Positions 20,759-32,022 of a stretch of DNA of 64,000 bases are shown in pieces (the first letter of the stretch is position 1; every line of letters begins with the position of its first letter). A program made the position numbers and the translations under genes. The notes beneath the pieces were generated by a model. The model was given only the letters and a program-made list of their open reading frames with translations. It had not been told where the DNA came from and searched no databases. Where the stretch lies: positions 434,001-498,000 of the forward strand of contig WHUX01000016.1 in NCBI GenBank assembly GCA_015179025.1, written 5' to 3'. Origin of the DNA: Terfezia claveryi. Lineage: Eukaryota; Ascomycota; Pezizomycetes; Pezizales; Pezizaceae.

Positions 20759-22613
20759 ATGAGTTCCACTATGAATTCTCTGCGACCAACAAGCAAGGTC
20801 ACAATATCAGGAGTACGCCCTTCAATCTCTCAACCTACTACCTCCAACACCATATACCTGGGCACCACTCCGTCTCAAGTTCCACCCGCACTACCTCCAA
20901 TTCCTGCACCACGTGAGCACCCTGCTCTCCCACCGACGCTGATAACTGGGGGCTGTGGATTCATCGGCAAGACTCTGATACAGTATATTCTTGCTCGACA
21001 TCCGAGGGCGAAGTTAGCAATCACTGATAAACAACCCCCGCTCTCGCAATACCTGGGTCAGGATAATATAACATTTCATCAGATTGACCTCACCGACAAA
21101 GTGGCTGTTGAGAAGCTGTTAGAAGAGACCAGGCCTGAATTAATAATAGGAGTTGCGGGCCTTATACCAGATCCCAAGATCAAGGATAGAGACCCCTTCT
21201 TTATAGATAATGTCTCTGCTATACGAACTTTGGTTCAGGGGTGCCAAAGCATATTGTTGGAGAAATTGAGTCTGCATGTGAGAGGGTTTGTTCATACAAG
21301 CTCCTCTGATACCGTGAAAGGGACTAGAGAGCTAGCTGGTGTGGATGAAAGAACTCCCTATCCTAAAGTATTTTTTGACGTGTACAGTGAGTCGAAAGTG
21401 AGTTTCCTGGTTCTATGCACTGAATTGATTAATATTTCATGAATGGTGGAAGCATCGTTAATGGGCGATACTGAGCTAGTTTCTATTATAGGCACAAGGA
21501 GAGCAAATTGTTTTGGCAGCAAATTGTCCGGAGTTCCCGACCACCTGTCTTCGGCCACATGGTATCCTAGGGTAAGCACTAACCAACCCGTTAAGAAAGG
21601 CGCCGGCAGGGAAATCCGCTGATATTGCAATATTCAGAGCCGAAGGTCACATCATGCCCATGATGTATCAGTCTTTAAAGAATAATGAAACCGTAGTTCA
21701 AATCGGGGACAACAAGAATTTGTATGATTTTGTCGATGTGGAGAACTATTGTGCCGCCGTGCTACTTACTGTTTATAATCTTCTGACTGTCCCAATTCCA
21801 TCAACTGCCATCGGTCCACAGGATCTACACTATAATTATACTGAGCAAGGCAATGGTGACGAGAATGGGGACCCAATATCCGCGGCCGGCCATACCTTTT
21901 TTATAACTAATCTGGAACCAGTATATTTCTGGAGCTGGACGAGAAGGGTTTGGGGATGGCTGGCACAAGGTTCATCCCTGAGGCTGGAGGGGCCTGACGG
22001 TGCTCAAGATTATCTAGACCTTAAATCAGGTGATCAGCTGACGTCTATTTCATCGGACTTATCGGCACCAGTAACATCGGCATCAGACATACCGTCGAAT
22101 CCTTTACAAGCCGTCCGACAGGAGTTAGATCATGAAGCCGCCGCGAAGCATAGAAGGTCTTCAAGTTCTTTTGGAAATGCCATCCGCACCGCAACAGCCT
22201 TCTCCTTTTCTGCCACCCCTCCACTACCAGCTTTATATAAGCCGTACTCTCCGCCACCTCCTCCTTTCCCAGAATCCAACAAGTTTCATGAGCAGGCACC
22301 TCTCAAGATCCCCAAGGCTGTTGGGCTTGCGCTAGCATACGCAACCGAGCTCTTCACCACAACAGTCAGAGGAAAGGACCCCGGGTTAACGAAAGCCCGT
22401 ATCCAAGAGTGTTGCTACAATAGGTGGTTTCGGGGTGATAAAGCTGGACATGTATTGGGATATTGGGGTGGGTTGGCCCCTGACTCCAAAGGGTATGGAA
22501 TGGGCGGTATTGGCTTATGGTATAGCACAAAGCGTGCCTGCTACCGGTATCTCCAAATTCTCGAAAAGGCCAAACATGCAAGCCAAGCTCGCGATACCTC
22601 TTCCCAAAAGTGA
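20759..22613 (+). CDS. Erg26-like 3-beta-hydroxysteroid dehydrogenase (extended SDR)
   Basis: Exons 20759-21397, 21492-21571 and 21638-22613 give 564 residues. After a Ser/Pro-rich N-terminus the Rossmann motif TGGCGFIG lies at 63-70. FVHTSSSDTVKG follows, then the catalytic YxxxK as YSESK at 209-213 (last codons of exon 1), then RPHGILGAEGHIMPMMYQSL across the third exon and FFITNLEPVYFWSWTRRVWG. These features and their order match 3-beta-HSD/sterol-4-alpha-carboxylate 3-dehydrogenase proteins, NAD(P)-dependent enzymes acting on sterols at the ER. At 564 residues it is much longer than Erg26 (about 350-370). It has an unmatched N-terminus and a C-terminal half with a Pro-rich insert, so it is probably a paralog rather than Erg26 itself. 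Introns are phase 0 and phase 2 with GTGAGT and GTAAGC donors. Confidence 0.8.
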
Positions 22614-22854
22614 TGGTTTTTCTTATGTTTCAGAGCCCTCCCTGGGAGTGTGATTGGGTTTTGGAGTTAGTTGGATTGGAGCCCTTGTTTTCGTGTTTTG
22701 TTTCCTCATGCTCGACATTTAATGGGTCTCCGCTGGAGAACTCGAGCTCTTGATATATACCATGTAACTAATGTCTTGAATTTAATCAAATATTACTTAG
22801 TTAAGTAGTTCCAACCTTTCAGTCAGTTGCAAGTATCTAAGTAGGTATTGGGCG

Positions 22855-22887
22855 CTGCAAGCTTAGTCTGGTTGGCACCTGCAAGCT
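22855..22887 (+). repeat. Ultra-short insertion (15 bp) with perfect 9-bp duplication
   Basis: TAGTCTGGTTGGCAC at 22864-22878 is bounded exactly by CTGCAAGCT on both sides (22855-22863 and 22879-22887). Confidence 0.8.
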
Positions 22888-23198
22888 ACTGACGTGCATT
22901 TTCAACTATGTACCTACCCTGACAGGAATTGACTCAGCTGGTAAGTAGCAAGCCACAACGCAGTCGGTTCGAGATCTGATCTGTCTCGCAGTACGTCAGT
23001 AGCAACTAGACTACAGTAGTGTTCGTCTGGCTAAATAATAGCAAAGTAGAAGTTACTTGAGCGCAAGTACTATCTATACCTACACGATGAGAAGGGGTCA
23101 GGAAGGCTGAAGGGCTTAGTCTGGTTGCATGAGCCTCCTCTGTGAGGAAGGCTATAGGTCTAGTCTCGTGCCCTATAGGTCCTATGGCTGGCAGACTA

Positions 23199-23231
23199 GT
23201 CTGGGTATAGTCTGGTTGGCACTTCTGGATA
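23199..23231 (+). repeat. Ultra-short insertion (15 bp) with imperfect 9-bp duplication
   Basis: TAGTCTGGTTGGCAC at 23208-23222 is flanked by GTCTGGGTA and TTCTGGATA (seven of nine identical). A partial copy (TAGTCTGGTTG) lies nearby at 23117. Confidence 0.5.
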
Positions 23232-23310
23232 CACACTAGTCGACTACTCATTTAGGCAATGCAATCCTCCCAAATGGAAGGGAAAAAGGAGTAAAAAAGA
23301 AAATAATAAT

Positions 23311-23406
23311 TGCCCACTAAGAGAATTGAACTCTTGATCTTCGCATTACAGTCGCTCAAATATGAGGTAGTACAAGTGCGACGCTTTACCACTAAGCCAA
23401 GCGGGC
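23311..23406 (-). tRNA. tRNA-Thr (TGT) with a 24-nt intron
   Basis: Read on the minus strand the acceptor stem is GCCCGCT/AGTGGGC (one G-U) with discriminator A. The anticodon stem is TCGCA/TGCGA around the loop CTTGTAA, so the anticodon is TGT. The intron of about 24 nt lies after position 37, the canonical place. The T arm AGAGTTCAATTCTCT is complete. A T-rich terminator follows downstream on the minus strand near 23290-23300. Confidence 0.92.
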
Positions 23407-23813
23407 TGCTTATAATAGCAGGTGATTACACTACATCTTGATCGCGTCGCGTAACTGAATGATCAAAATATTCAATGACTCCTCATGTTTTAAATCCGAC
23501 GAAATTGCTGCAATAACGAAAAATAATATAGACGATATTGACAATATGTCTAGACAGAAAAACTTTCTATATGATGTGAGATATTATCCATTAATCAATA
23601 AGTTCCAGCACCCTCACGGAGGGTATGCTGGTATAATAAAAGCATCATACACAACGGAATGATAAAAAAACAGAGACCCCAGCGACTAATGAAGCGACAT
23701 CATGAAAAGGGCCAGACAGGGACAAACAAACCAATTATTAAAAGAGCTTATAGGTAAACCTATGTACTGAAACCAACTAACGCCGATGTAGAAGGAAAAT
23801 TATTAACAGGAAC
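23407..23813. other. Intergenic between tRNA-Thr and the lipase 3' end
   Basis: A 67-codon open frame (23459-23662) is AT-rich with no protein-like features. Nothing else seen. Confidence 0.4.
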
Positions 23814-26699
23814 TCATGAGGAGCCCCTCTCCCTCCGTAGTCTCCTTTGTCTTCGTCTTTCAGCCTCCTCCAAACCTTCTATTGTTGATTTGGTACTGAC
23901 AGCAACTGCTGCGCCTGATCTAGGCAACATAATCCCCCCCGGGATAAACTTCGCTCCGACACGACTCCCATCATCGCTTGTATTTCCGCCGCTCTTCACC
24001 GAAACAGCACCTACGCTAACATTGCTAGTGGTGGATGAAACAGAAGATGAGCGGCCTCGAAGTTTGCGAGTGAATAGGCTAGGATTCGAAAAAAACTCTT
24101 TAAACACATTGGTAGTAGGTGGAGGTGGTGCGGAATCTAAGGAAAGTCGTTTATGGTCAAAGGGCGAATGAGATCTTCGGGTGACGCTTGGTGACTGTCG
24201 CCGTGTTTTTGGAGTGGTCTTTAAGCCGATTGATTCAGTGATTTGGCGGGATTCGCTTGGTCTGGGTGAGATTGGTTGCGAGAGAGTCTCTTCTTCAACT
24301 ATCCCAAGGGATCCTGAAGAAGTTGGTCGCATCCCATGGGTGGCCCCTGGTGTAGTTCTATTATTCATTCTGCTTTGAGTGTCTGTCTCGTCAATATTTC
24401 GGCCGCTTGGTCCAGTAGTGAACTTAGGAACTGGGGGAGCAACACTACTAGCAGAGGCGGCACCACCGTCAACTTCGCCCATGGACGTCCCCGTCATTGC
24501 GTTCCTTTCATCATCGGAGTAAGATGGTAGTACGGGTGACGTTGCTGGTCGATTGGCGCTCAATATATGCTGAGAGAACCCGGCGCTCCGGTTGCAAACC
24601 CTAAGCTGGGGGATTGATTTCGTCCCGGCACTACATGATTTTACATGGGCGTGGGCGAGGGCATGTTGGCATTCATCTTCTTCGCCTTCGCATGAATAGG
24701 AATAGGTCTCGAGGGAGCTCAAAACCGTAGGAAATACGAGCTTGTCCACATCTTGCGCCCAGAGCATGTCTAGATGCTCGTAATGTGGAATCTGCGGATG
24801 TCAGTGCCTGTTACACAAATCGAATTAGAGATACTAACGCCTATATCCACCGTATGGCCAGGCAACTCCTTCAACATAACACGAATGTCTACTAAACTAT
24901 CACTGCCACCCCATACCAATACGATGGGAGTTGTGATGTTCTTTGTCGGGAATCTGGCAACCCGGTAAAAGGTATTCCCATACATGTTCATCACACTCTG
25001 CGCATGCACGTCATCGTCATACATCTGGAACGACTTATTCCTGATAATTTGAAACCAGTGAACAACTGACTTGGTGGACGTGTAGGAATATAAATGAGCA
25101 TAAGCAGCAAGTTTCTGGTTTAAGGTGATATTGACGCCCCGCCAGTTGAAGAGAAAGGTGAGTGCCGAGTCAATCAGACGGACAAAGATCGGCGGATCTA
25201 CAAAATGTCAGTATCCGGCGCTTGGAACCGTGATGCGGGGCATACAGAGTAAGGACTGCCAGAATGTGGCACTGGACAAAATCGACATTCGGCCGAAGAG
25301 CAAATACAAGAGATTCGGAGAAGCCTTGATGAGGGCATCCACTATTGGATTATGCAGACCTGAATGTGCATAAGCAGACCGACTCCAGTAATGACTAGAT
25401 TCTTACGTACCAGCAGGGCTCATAGCCGGAGCAAGTGCAATAAACACATCCACTTTCTCATTAAGACTGGGATGTATGCTGAGACTAGCAAAAGCTTGCG
25501 CAGTGCCTTGACTGAATCCAATGTAGCTCAAACTCTTGCTCCTCGTCGTATCTAGGATATAGTTAATCGCGTCTGGAATGTCGTGAATGGCAAATTGGTC
25601 CATTGAAAAGTCCCAGAATTTGGGGTCAGATGACGACTGGTGAATGCATTTCTTTGAATATTTGTTCCCGCGATTGTTACCGAGCTAAGATACATGAAGA
25701 TCAGTAAGTATTGCATGAAGAGCAATTATTGATAATAAGGATTATTACCCAAACATCATATCCAGCATCGACGAGCACAAAAGGTAGGCATCGCTCTTTC
25801 TCCGTTAGACAGACCCAGATTTCGCTGTTCATCATTAACCCTGTGTTGAACTTAGTGGAAAATACCGTCTAAATGATCGCAAATTTACTCACCATGGTGC
25901 ATGTAAACTACCCGCTTTCCAGCATCTTCACCATAAAGTTTCCCTCGCCCTCTACCACGCGTTCGCTCCCTCCCTCTTCTCTCAGAACTCCCCTTGGGCC
26001 TAACCCGGTGCAGTCCAAGGAGATAGCCATCTTTGGTCTGAACAATGTGCTCTTCTGCCTCGTATCCCCAAACCGCACAAAGTTCTACAAATCCACCTGC
26101 ATCCCGTATTTGTGCCACGACATTCTTCTCCTTCCGTGTTGATGATTTCGTCGTATGCGAAGCCGGGGAAAGTGCATTGAAGAGGGTACGCGATCGTTGG
26201 TAAAAGAAATGTATTATCGGGGTAGCTATACTGAATCTATTAGCAAAACTCACTCGAAAGAGTTGCGGCGGATATCCATACGTAAAGCGATAGTGATGAC
26301 TCGGATGAAGCTCTCGAATATCAAAAAGCAAAAGCTCACAACGAGCGCCACATATTCCTGACTATTTCGCCGCCAAAGAGGTACCGACGACGATAGGAAC
26401 GCATTAGCCTCATCCTTAAACCATCTTATCGTCCAACTAGATTTCTGTTGCTTCTCTGCTCTTTTCCTCTCCTCCTCCTTTTTAAACTTATAGAAGAGGC
26501 GCTCTTTTTCGGGCTCTCTACTATAAGTATGGGTAACTGGACCACCATCACTGTTTGATCCAGACTCTGGAGTGGGTGCTTGGGTAGTGAAATCAAAGCC
26601 GATGAGGTTTTCCTCTGGTGTATGAAACTCTTCAGAAGTGCGCGCGCGGAAGGGAGGGAGATACAGGTGTAGGCGCCCCACAAAAGGGACTCTAGGCAT
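23814..26699 (-). CDS. Steryl ester hydrolase / acid-lipase-type lipase (TGL1/YEH family)
   Basis: Seven exons on the minus strand (26699-26282, 26225-25893, 25840-25749, 25684-25411, 25359-25246, 25197-24839, 24791-23814) give 855 residues. A membrane segment at about 117-139 (YVALVVSFCFLIFESFIRVI) precedes the lipase N-terminal block (WGYEAEEHIVQTKDGYLLGL). Then come GNNRGNKYSKK, the nucleophile elbow GFSQG (Ser339), WGGSDSLVD (Asp510) and HYEHLDMLW (His536), a full catalytic triad. All introns are GT-AG and phases agree. The family releases sterols from steryl esters, or acts on triacylglycerol, at ER or lipid-droplet membranes. The last 300 residues are a Ser/Thr/Pro-rich tail ending in a basic RRRQRRLRRERG patch, not part of the fold. 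Confidence 0.88.
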
Positions 26700-27123
26700 T
26701 CCGAACTTCTTCCCTCCTCTGCCTGTCTGCTTCTGTCACTTGCGCAGTCGCTTGTCGCCAGTAGGTGTATATGTTGTCTTTGAACAGATCTGACCTTGGA
26801 AAGGGTGTGTTGGAGGATTACAAAATTCCCTTCCGTGTCTTAGTATTTCGTCATATAAATATGAAAGGATATATATTAAGCTCGAGTAGTGGAGAAGATG
26901 GGGTGGAAAGGTTACTTGGGATTACGTGATTGATTGAATACCGGGCTTTTATCAATATTTCGCGGTTACAATGACAAGCACACGACATAATTGGGGTACC
27001 GGTAGAACATCTCCTTCGATCTTAAAATATTGCCCGTGGAGAGAGAGTACTCTCGTCAGAAAGGATCACAGCTGCCCCTTATTGACCTCGGTGAAAGGCT
27101 AAGCCCGTTACGAATAACATCTG
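26700..27123. other. Upstream region of the lipase
   Basis: No gene seen between the lipase start and the next features. Promoter elements cannot be assigned. Confidence 0.4.
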
Positions 27124-27156
27124 TTCCTACCCGAGCCAACCAGACTATTCCTACCC
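27124..27156 (-). repeat. Ultra-short insertion (15 bp) with perfect 9-bp duplication
   Basis: GAGCCAACCAGACTA (27133-27147) is the reverse complement of the 15-mer with one substitution. It is bounded by TTCCTACCC at 27124-27132 and 27148-27156. Confidence 0.75.
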
Positions 27157-27242
27157 ATGCATCTCATCTCTTTCAGAACCTGCAGTACCGAGGTCCATTG
27201 TAGAGCTCCAATTGGCTCAATATTACGTCAGCGGCATATGCC

Positions 27243-27313
27243 GCATCAGTGGTCCAGTGGTATGATGAATCGTTGCCATCGATTCGACCGGGGTTCGATT
27301 CCCCGCTGATGCA
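27243..27313 (+). tRNA. tRNA-Gly (GCC), intronless
   Basis: The acceptor stem GCATCAG pairs with CTGATGC, followed by discriminator A. The anticodon loop TTGCCAT sits on the stem AATCG/CGATT, giving anticodon GCC. The T arm is CGGGGTTCGATTCCCCG, and the D arm contains GGTCCAGTGGTATG. T-rich runs (27323-27328, and T8 near 27353) can serve as pol III terminators. Confidence 0.95.
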
Positions 27314-27468
27314 AAACAGCTTTCTTTTGCCCCATCAACGAGACGAAGCCAGCTTTTTTTTACCAAGCACCTCGGTTCAATCACCCCTGTAGCTCTAGAG
27401 AGCACTTACACACTCACGACGTAACAAACAGATCGTCTAATGGACTAGATCTTTTATCAACGTGAACA

Positions 27469-27675
27469 ATGCCTCCTTCCATTAGAATCTCTATACCCCG
27501 GATCATACCTCGAGCCAACAAGGCACGCAGCGCTCTTCCAAAAGGCTTCTTTGATCGACCACGCCCACTTGGGGTATTTGAAAAGCTTTGGGGATTATTC
27601 AAAGATCCTGGCCCTGAGACAAAAGATAACAATAGCATCGAGAAGAAGCAACCTCCCACGGAAGAAAAGAAATAA
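27469..27675 (+). CDS. Small hypothetical protein (68 residues) just upstream of the CsbD-like gene
   Basis: ATG in a good context (aacaATGCC) opens 68 codons. The N-terminal 25 residues (MPPSIRISIPRIIPRANKAR) are rich in Arg and lack acids, like a mitochondrial presequence. FFDRPRPLGVFEKLWGLFKD follows, then a charged tail. It ends only 16 nt before the CsbD-like start, so the two may share a transcript, with this as an upstream ORF, or may be separate genes. No family recognised; it could be a chance frame. Confidence 0.35.
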   Translation: MPPSIRISIPRIIPRANKARSALPKGFFDRPRPLGVFEKLWGLFKDPGPETKDNNSIEKKQPPTEEKK

Positions 27676-27691
27676 GTTCGAGGGGATAGTC

Positions 27692-28303
27692 ATGTCATCA
27701 ACTGGTCCGGCGGGAAGCCACCGGCCCAGTGCCGCCGCAGGCCGGCACACTAAAGCCACGGGAGGGGCAAGCCAGTTGCATGGTCATTATCAATACGCAA
27801 AGGGGGCTGTAGAGGTAAGTATTTCTTTGGGTCCCCCTCCGCCTCACCTTTCCGCAATATTTTAGTAACAATAATTCGGAGTGAAGCAAACACTTGGAAA
27901 AGTCACTGGTGACACTGAGCTACAATCCGCCGGGAAAGCAGCCCAGGTAACCGGGCTTGCCGAGATGCGAGCAGCGAAACAACATATTGACCCCAACAAG
28001 CCTGCTCGCCCTGTGACATCCACATCAAATTCCGATACAACTGTAGTCGCTGGAGGAGGAGGGACCGACAGCAATGTTGACTCGGGAACTCGGCAAGGTA
28101 TGGATCAGCCAGCCACTGGTGGTCCCGGCTTCATGAGCATGGAAGGCAAAGTTGAGAAAACGATGGGGAGGCTAGTTGGATGCAAAGGCATGCAGGAGGA
28201 AGGGGTGGAGAAGGTAGCTAGCGCAGGGGCTCTGCGAAGAAATGAAGCTAGAGGAGGTGGGAGTGGAGGAATAGAGCGGGGGCAGTTTGGAGGAGATGTT
28301 TAA
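27692..28303 (+). CDS. CsbD-like domain protein
   Basis: Exons 27692-27814 and 27887-28303 give 179 residues. A GTAAGT donor at 27815 and the GAAG acceptor at 27885-27886 keep the frame, joining GAVE to QTLGKVTGDTELQSAGKAAQ. This is the pattern of CsbD repeats (G-x-V-E-Q-x-x-G-x-x-T-G). A second copy appears as EGKVEKTMGRLVGCKGMQEE. CsbD-like proteins are small, hydrophilic and stress-associated in bacteria and fungi; their biochemical role is not established. The N-terminus is Gly/Ala/His-rich. Other AGs nearby (27865, 27881) break the frame, which decides the acceptor. Confidence 0.78.
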
Positions 28304-30483
28304 TTGATGACATTTTGATGGATTGGTTTGTAATAGCAAAAGCATATCTCAACTCTCACTTACACCTATCTTTTAATTTCAAAGTGTTGTGTTTAGTCAT
28401 ATTCATTTCAACTTAGTCCAGTGAACTGATGAGAAAGTATGGTCCACATCCGTTACTTCTGCATGCTAGGAGGCTTGGTATTTCATTAACTCCACTCTGA
28501 TTTCCTAATTTCCTTATTTTTTGTTCTCGCACAATTCCCATTTGCGTCCTCATCCCTATCAATCCCACTCTTCAACCCATCGGCGTAACAAGATCACTAA
28601 AACCCACCATTTATTTTAAACTTCCAGTTGAACCACTTGCCATCAAATTCCCACTAGGACTCTCCCTATCCAACATTAAACTACAGTATCGTCCGCTTGT
28701 TGTGATATCTGCGTTACCTAGAATTGGTACTCGAGTACACGACGGGCCCCTAGATCCCCCATGGCCGGTGGTGTTGAGTAAATATACGTAGAGGGTAGAT
28801 TGGGGTAGAGGGATTGAAGGAGTATGTATGAAAATCAGTGCGAGTTCCGATAGTAGGACATTATTATAATTGGGAGCCCAGGTTAGCAGGGGTATCGAGG
28901 TGGAAGGAGTATGGGGCATATGCTGGAATTGACCTCACGATAATGAAGGCGAAGGGTTCCAAGACTTGATAGAAGCGTCTGCAAAGTTGAAGGGGTTTGA
29001 GAAATGTTGCACTTGGGCAATCTTGTGGAGAAGGGTGAAAATAGTACATACGAGAATAAGGTGCCTCATCATTGCTGATTTTGTCTTGACACAGCTTTAT
29101 AGTTAATTATCTCGTTCACCCGAATATGGCTGAAGCAGGTACTAGGTAATGAAAGAGAGAATGACAGGCTTATGTAGCTTTTCTCCATAGAGATTGTAAC
29201 ACTTTCAATCTTGTTCATGCAACTAGTGGAGCAATGGGAACTAAATGAGCTTGGGATTACGTCTTTTACCTGAAGGACATCCCGTGCATGCAATACATCC
29301 TAGCATCGACTGCGCAAAGGATGTACGATGGGTCAGAGACTGTAAATAACATTAATATCAAGTATGGTGTCTGGATGCATCATTCTCTATCCCGTGAAGG
29401 AATATTAGTCGCAAGTTAATTTCGATAGATTCACCAGGACGGTACGCTGAATTACATATCATACCAGATCACTACGTAATGAGTGTCCATTGCCATATGA
29501 ATTTTCATCATATTCCTGTTAACTTTCTTAACTTTCTCGTGTTCAGAGTCGTATAATACTAGATTTTGTACTATGGGTATGTTTATTCGGTCCTGGAGCG
29601 GTTATGTTAGTTAACTTGTGTGGCTTCGAGTTAAATATAACCGAAGAACCGGAATACCAGATCACCAGAAGCAGTTACACTGGGACAGCATATGTAGAGA
29701 ATTGGTAACCTCGTGCTTGTGATGCATATGCTGGAGGCATCTAACGTTAACCAGATGCTATTACAGAGGCTATTAAGTGGATACATACTAAGTTTTCATC
29801 ATGATATTTATCCACTATATGACCTCATAAGATCTCACCACAGTTGTCAGGACGAACAGATGCGGATTGGGACACAAAGCATAATCGTCAGGCCCTCTTC
29901 CGAGCCATGACCATCTGATAGGCCTAGTACTTGAGACATACATAGTTTGGTAGGTTCTACGGGGTCTAATACAAATTCACAAAAACAAGAGTTCTTTAAT
30001 TGAAGAGAGGATGTTGGGTGCCGGAGGCATTTCAACCAAACGGTTGCACAGCAAGTGAGTTCCAATTTGTTTCGTTTCAAATTTGTATCTTGAAACATAA
30101 TACTATTTCTATCAAGCGACTAGTAGTTACTGTCATCATTTCCATCTTTGTTTTCCCAGACGAAACTAGTACGACAAACCCCTATCACGGAACAAAGGCT
30201 TCGGAGCCCAGTTTCAATGAATACGCTAGCATATAATTCGAGGCCGACTGAGACCAATGAGCATGTCCGAGGCCATGTAAAAGACCTCGGAGAACCTGAC
30301 TCCACTTCTTCATAACCATATTGAATGCTTCTTGTTAACTTACGGCTAAGCTAGAACGTCCCCAAGAACAAACATAAACCCACAGTGGCATCTTTGCCAT
30401 CTACATCTACGTAATAAGTAATAACTAATACCATCGAAACAGTATCAGAAAACAACTATTACAGTTTTTACTTATATTCAGAA
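28304..30483. other. Intergenic, no gene recognised
   Basis: A plus-strand open stretch at about 28621-28789 reads LPVEPLAIKFPLGLSLSN and LVVISALPRIGTRVHDG, which looks protein-like, but it has no start, is short and matches no family I know. The rest is AT-rich and without structure. Confidence 0.4.
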
Positions 30484-32022
30484 ATGTCTGGCCATAATAA
30501 CATTTACATGCTTCACGCCGCTGCCTTGAACAGGCATGCGCTTGAGAAGAAGCAGCCCCAAGTAACAAATAAAAAGTATTGCCTCTCGACTCTTACGACA
30601 GCCCTGAAGGAAGTCCTCTCACTTGCTCCAGCGCCCTTTTCATACAATACCACCCCTCGTCTACAGCCATCCAATGGCAGTCAAGGAACACCGGGGGTGG
30701 ATATAGAGGGCGGTTCTGCGCGGGTTGATCCCTCAAATAAGTTTTCTACAATTATTCCTGACTATGATTACTTACAGAAGCCAAATGAAGAGCCAGGGAC
30801 ATACGAGGTCTACTATCCACGGCGAGAAGTTAGAGAACGCCGCAAACGACTGGGTTGCTTTAGTTGTACCCAGCGTCTTTCAACATCAAGTGATTATGGT
30901 GTGTACAGTCGACCAGCGGATTTTGCCGCGAACTCAACTAGGGATGACAACACACAGAGCCCCAAACCGGATCTCTCGACGTATTACCAAGATAGTGATC
31001 CAGAGATTATAGTCAAGAGGGCGTTCACACCAAAACTGCCTCCGAAAGCAGACTTAGCAATGCCGGTTCCTGGAAAGCGGCCCTCACTTAAACAACCCCA
31101 ACCGCGGCCGGGTTGGGTGGTTATGCCGAAAATCCCCAGAGAATCTCTAATATCCTCAAGCATAGGCGAATGGCCCCAAGGAAAGGTCGTGGAAGGTGGT
31201 ACAGGCACTGAAACTTGCAGTTCAGAACTGATAACATACCAAGCCATCACACAGTCCAGCAGAGTATCTTCAGAAAACGCAGGCCCTTCTTCCCAAATAC
31301 GAGCCAACTCTGATACAATTTGGCGCGAACAAGGATCCACAAACCTTGAGAAAATTTCGATAGTATCGTCACCAAAGACAAAGCGGCCTAGTAGGACTGG
31401 CATCCTACTCAGTGAGCTAGGAAGCCCGAGTCCTCGAGGACGAGCAAACTTGATTGCACAGCAATGTATTCTGGAGAATGCGCCCTTGCAAACTGCCAAC
31501 AGAACTGACTCAAATCAGCATACATTACACCCAGTCCCCAAGAATTCAGTCTACCAGAAGGATCCAATTCTTTGCTGGGGCTGTGAGGATGCCAAATCGA
31601 AATGCAACAAAATAACAGGGATGTGCAAGAGATGTGAGTTGTATATCGTTCCCTGTCTTGAATGGACTCCAGACCAGATGGTGCAAACTCCAACGACACC
31701 GGTGTACCTCCCACAGGAGGTCATACCAACCTATAGCACTTATGGGCAGCGGTCCGAATCACCTACTCTTGGTCAATCGACAACACGTATTCGGATTTCC
31801 CAACCTGGGGCGAACAGTAAAGGGAAGACGACACTGCCCGCTGTTTACCCTCCTATACTTCCCAAGTCACCAATGGCCACAGCAAAGCCTCAATGTGAAG
31901 ACCACATTAGTCAACCAAGATCCCATTTCTCAAATAGCACCATAGAGACATTCTCGTGTCCATCATCACCCAGAAACGAAGAAGACTTGACCACCTTTCA
32001 TTACGACAATACAGGCCTATGA
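30484..32022 (+). CDS. Hypothetical protein with a C-terminal Zn2Cys6 cluster
   Basis: A single-exon frame of 512 residues from ATG 30484. Most of it is Ser/Pro/Thr-rich and probably disordered. Residues 364-391 carry six cysteines spaced C-x2-C-x6-C-x6-C-x2-C-x6-C (CWGCEDAKSKC then CKRCELYIVPC), the exact pattern of fungal Zn(II)2Cys6 binuclear clusters, with Lys in the DNA-contacting loop. In standard fungal transcription factors this cluster is near the N-terminus and followed by a coiled coil and a middle homology region. None of these is visible here. The protein may be an atypical DNA-binding regulator, or the cluster may have another role. No introns are needed. Confidence 0.75.
   Translation: MSGHNNIYMLHAAALNRHALEKKQPQVTNKKYCLSTLTTALKEVLSLAPAPFSYNTTPRLQPSNGSQGTPGVDIEGGSARVDPSNKFSTIIPDYDYLQKPNEEPGTYEVYYPRREVRERRKRLGCFSCTQRLSTSSDYGVYSRPADFAANSTRDDNTQSPKPDLSTYYQDSDPEIIVKRAFTPKLPPKADLAMPVPGKRPSLKQPQPRPGWVVMPKIPRESLISSSIGEWPQGKVVEGGTGTETCSSELITYQAITQSSRVSSENAGPSSQIRANSDTIWREQGSTNLEKISIVSSPKTKRPSRTGILLSELGSPSPRGRANLIAQQCILENAPLQTANRTDSNQHTLHPVPKNSVYQKDPILCWGCEDAKSKCNKITGMCKRCELYIVPCLEWTPDQMVQTPTTPVYLPQEVIPTYSTYGQRSESPTLGQSTTRIRISQPGANSKGKTTLPAVYPPILPKSPMATAKPQCEDHISQPRSHFSNSTIETFSCPSSPRNEEDLTTFHYDNTGL

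Noticed and set aside
26226..26281. GTGAGT at about 26251 as donor of lipase intron 1
   Set aside because: It would leave an intron of 23-28 nt, too short for fungi. The GTATGG donor at 26281 gives 56 nt and keeps the family sequence.
27692..27890. Acceptors at 27864-27865 and 27880-27881 for the CsbD-like intron
   Set aside because: Both put a stop in frame or shift it. The GAAG at 27885-27886 restores the CsbD signature exactly.
28611..28919. Minus-strand 102-codon frame, and the opposing plus-strand protein-like stretch
   Set aside because: Neither has a conserved motif, and the plus-strand reading lacks a start. Not enough to call a gene.
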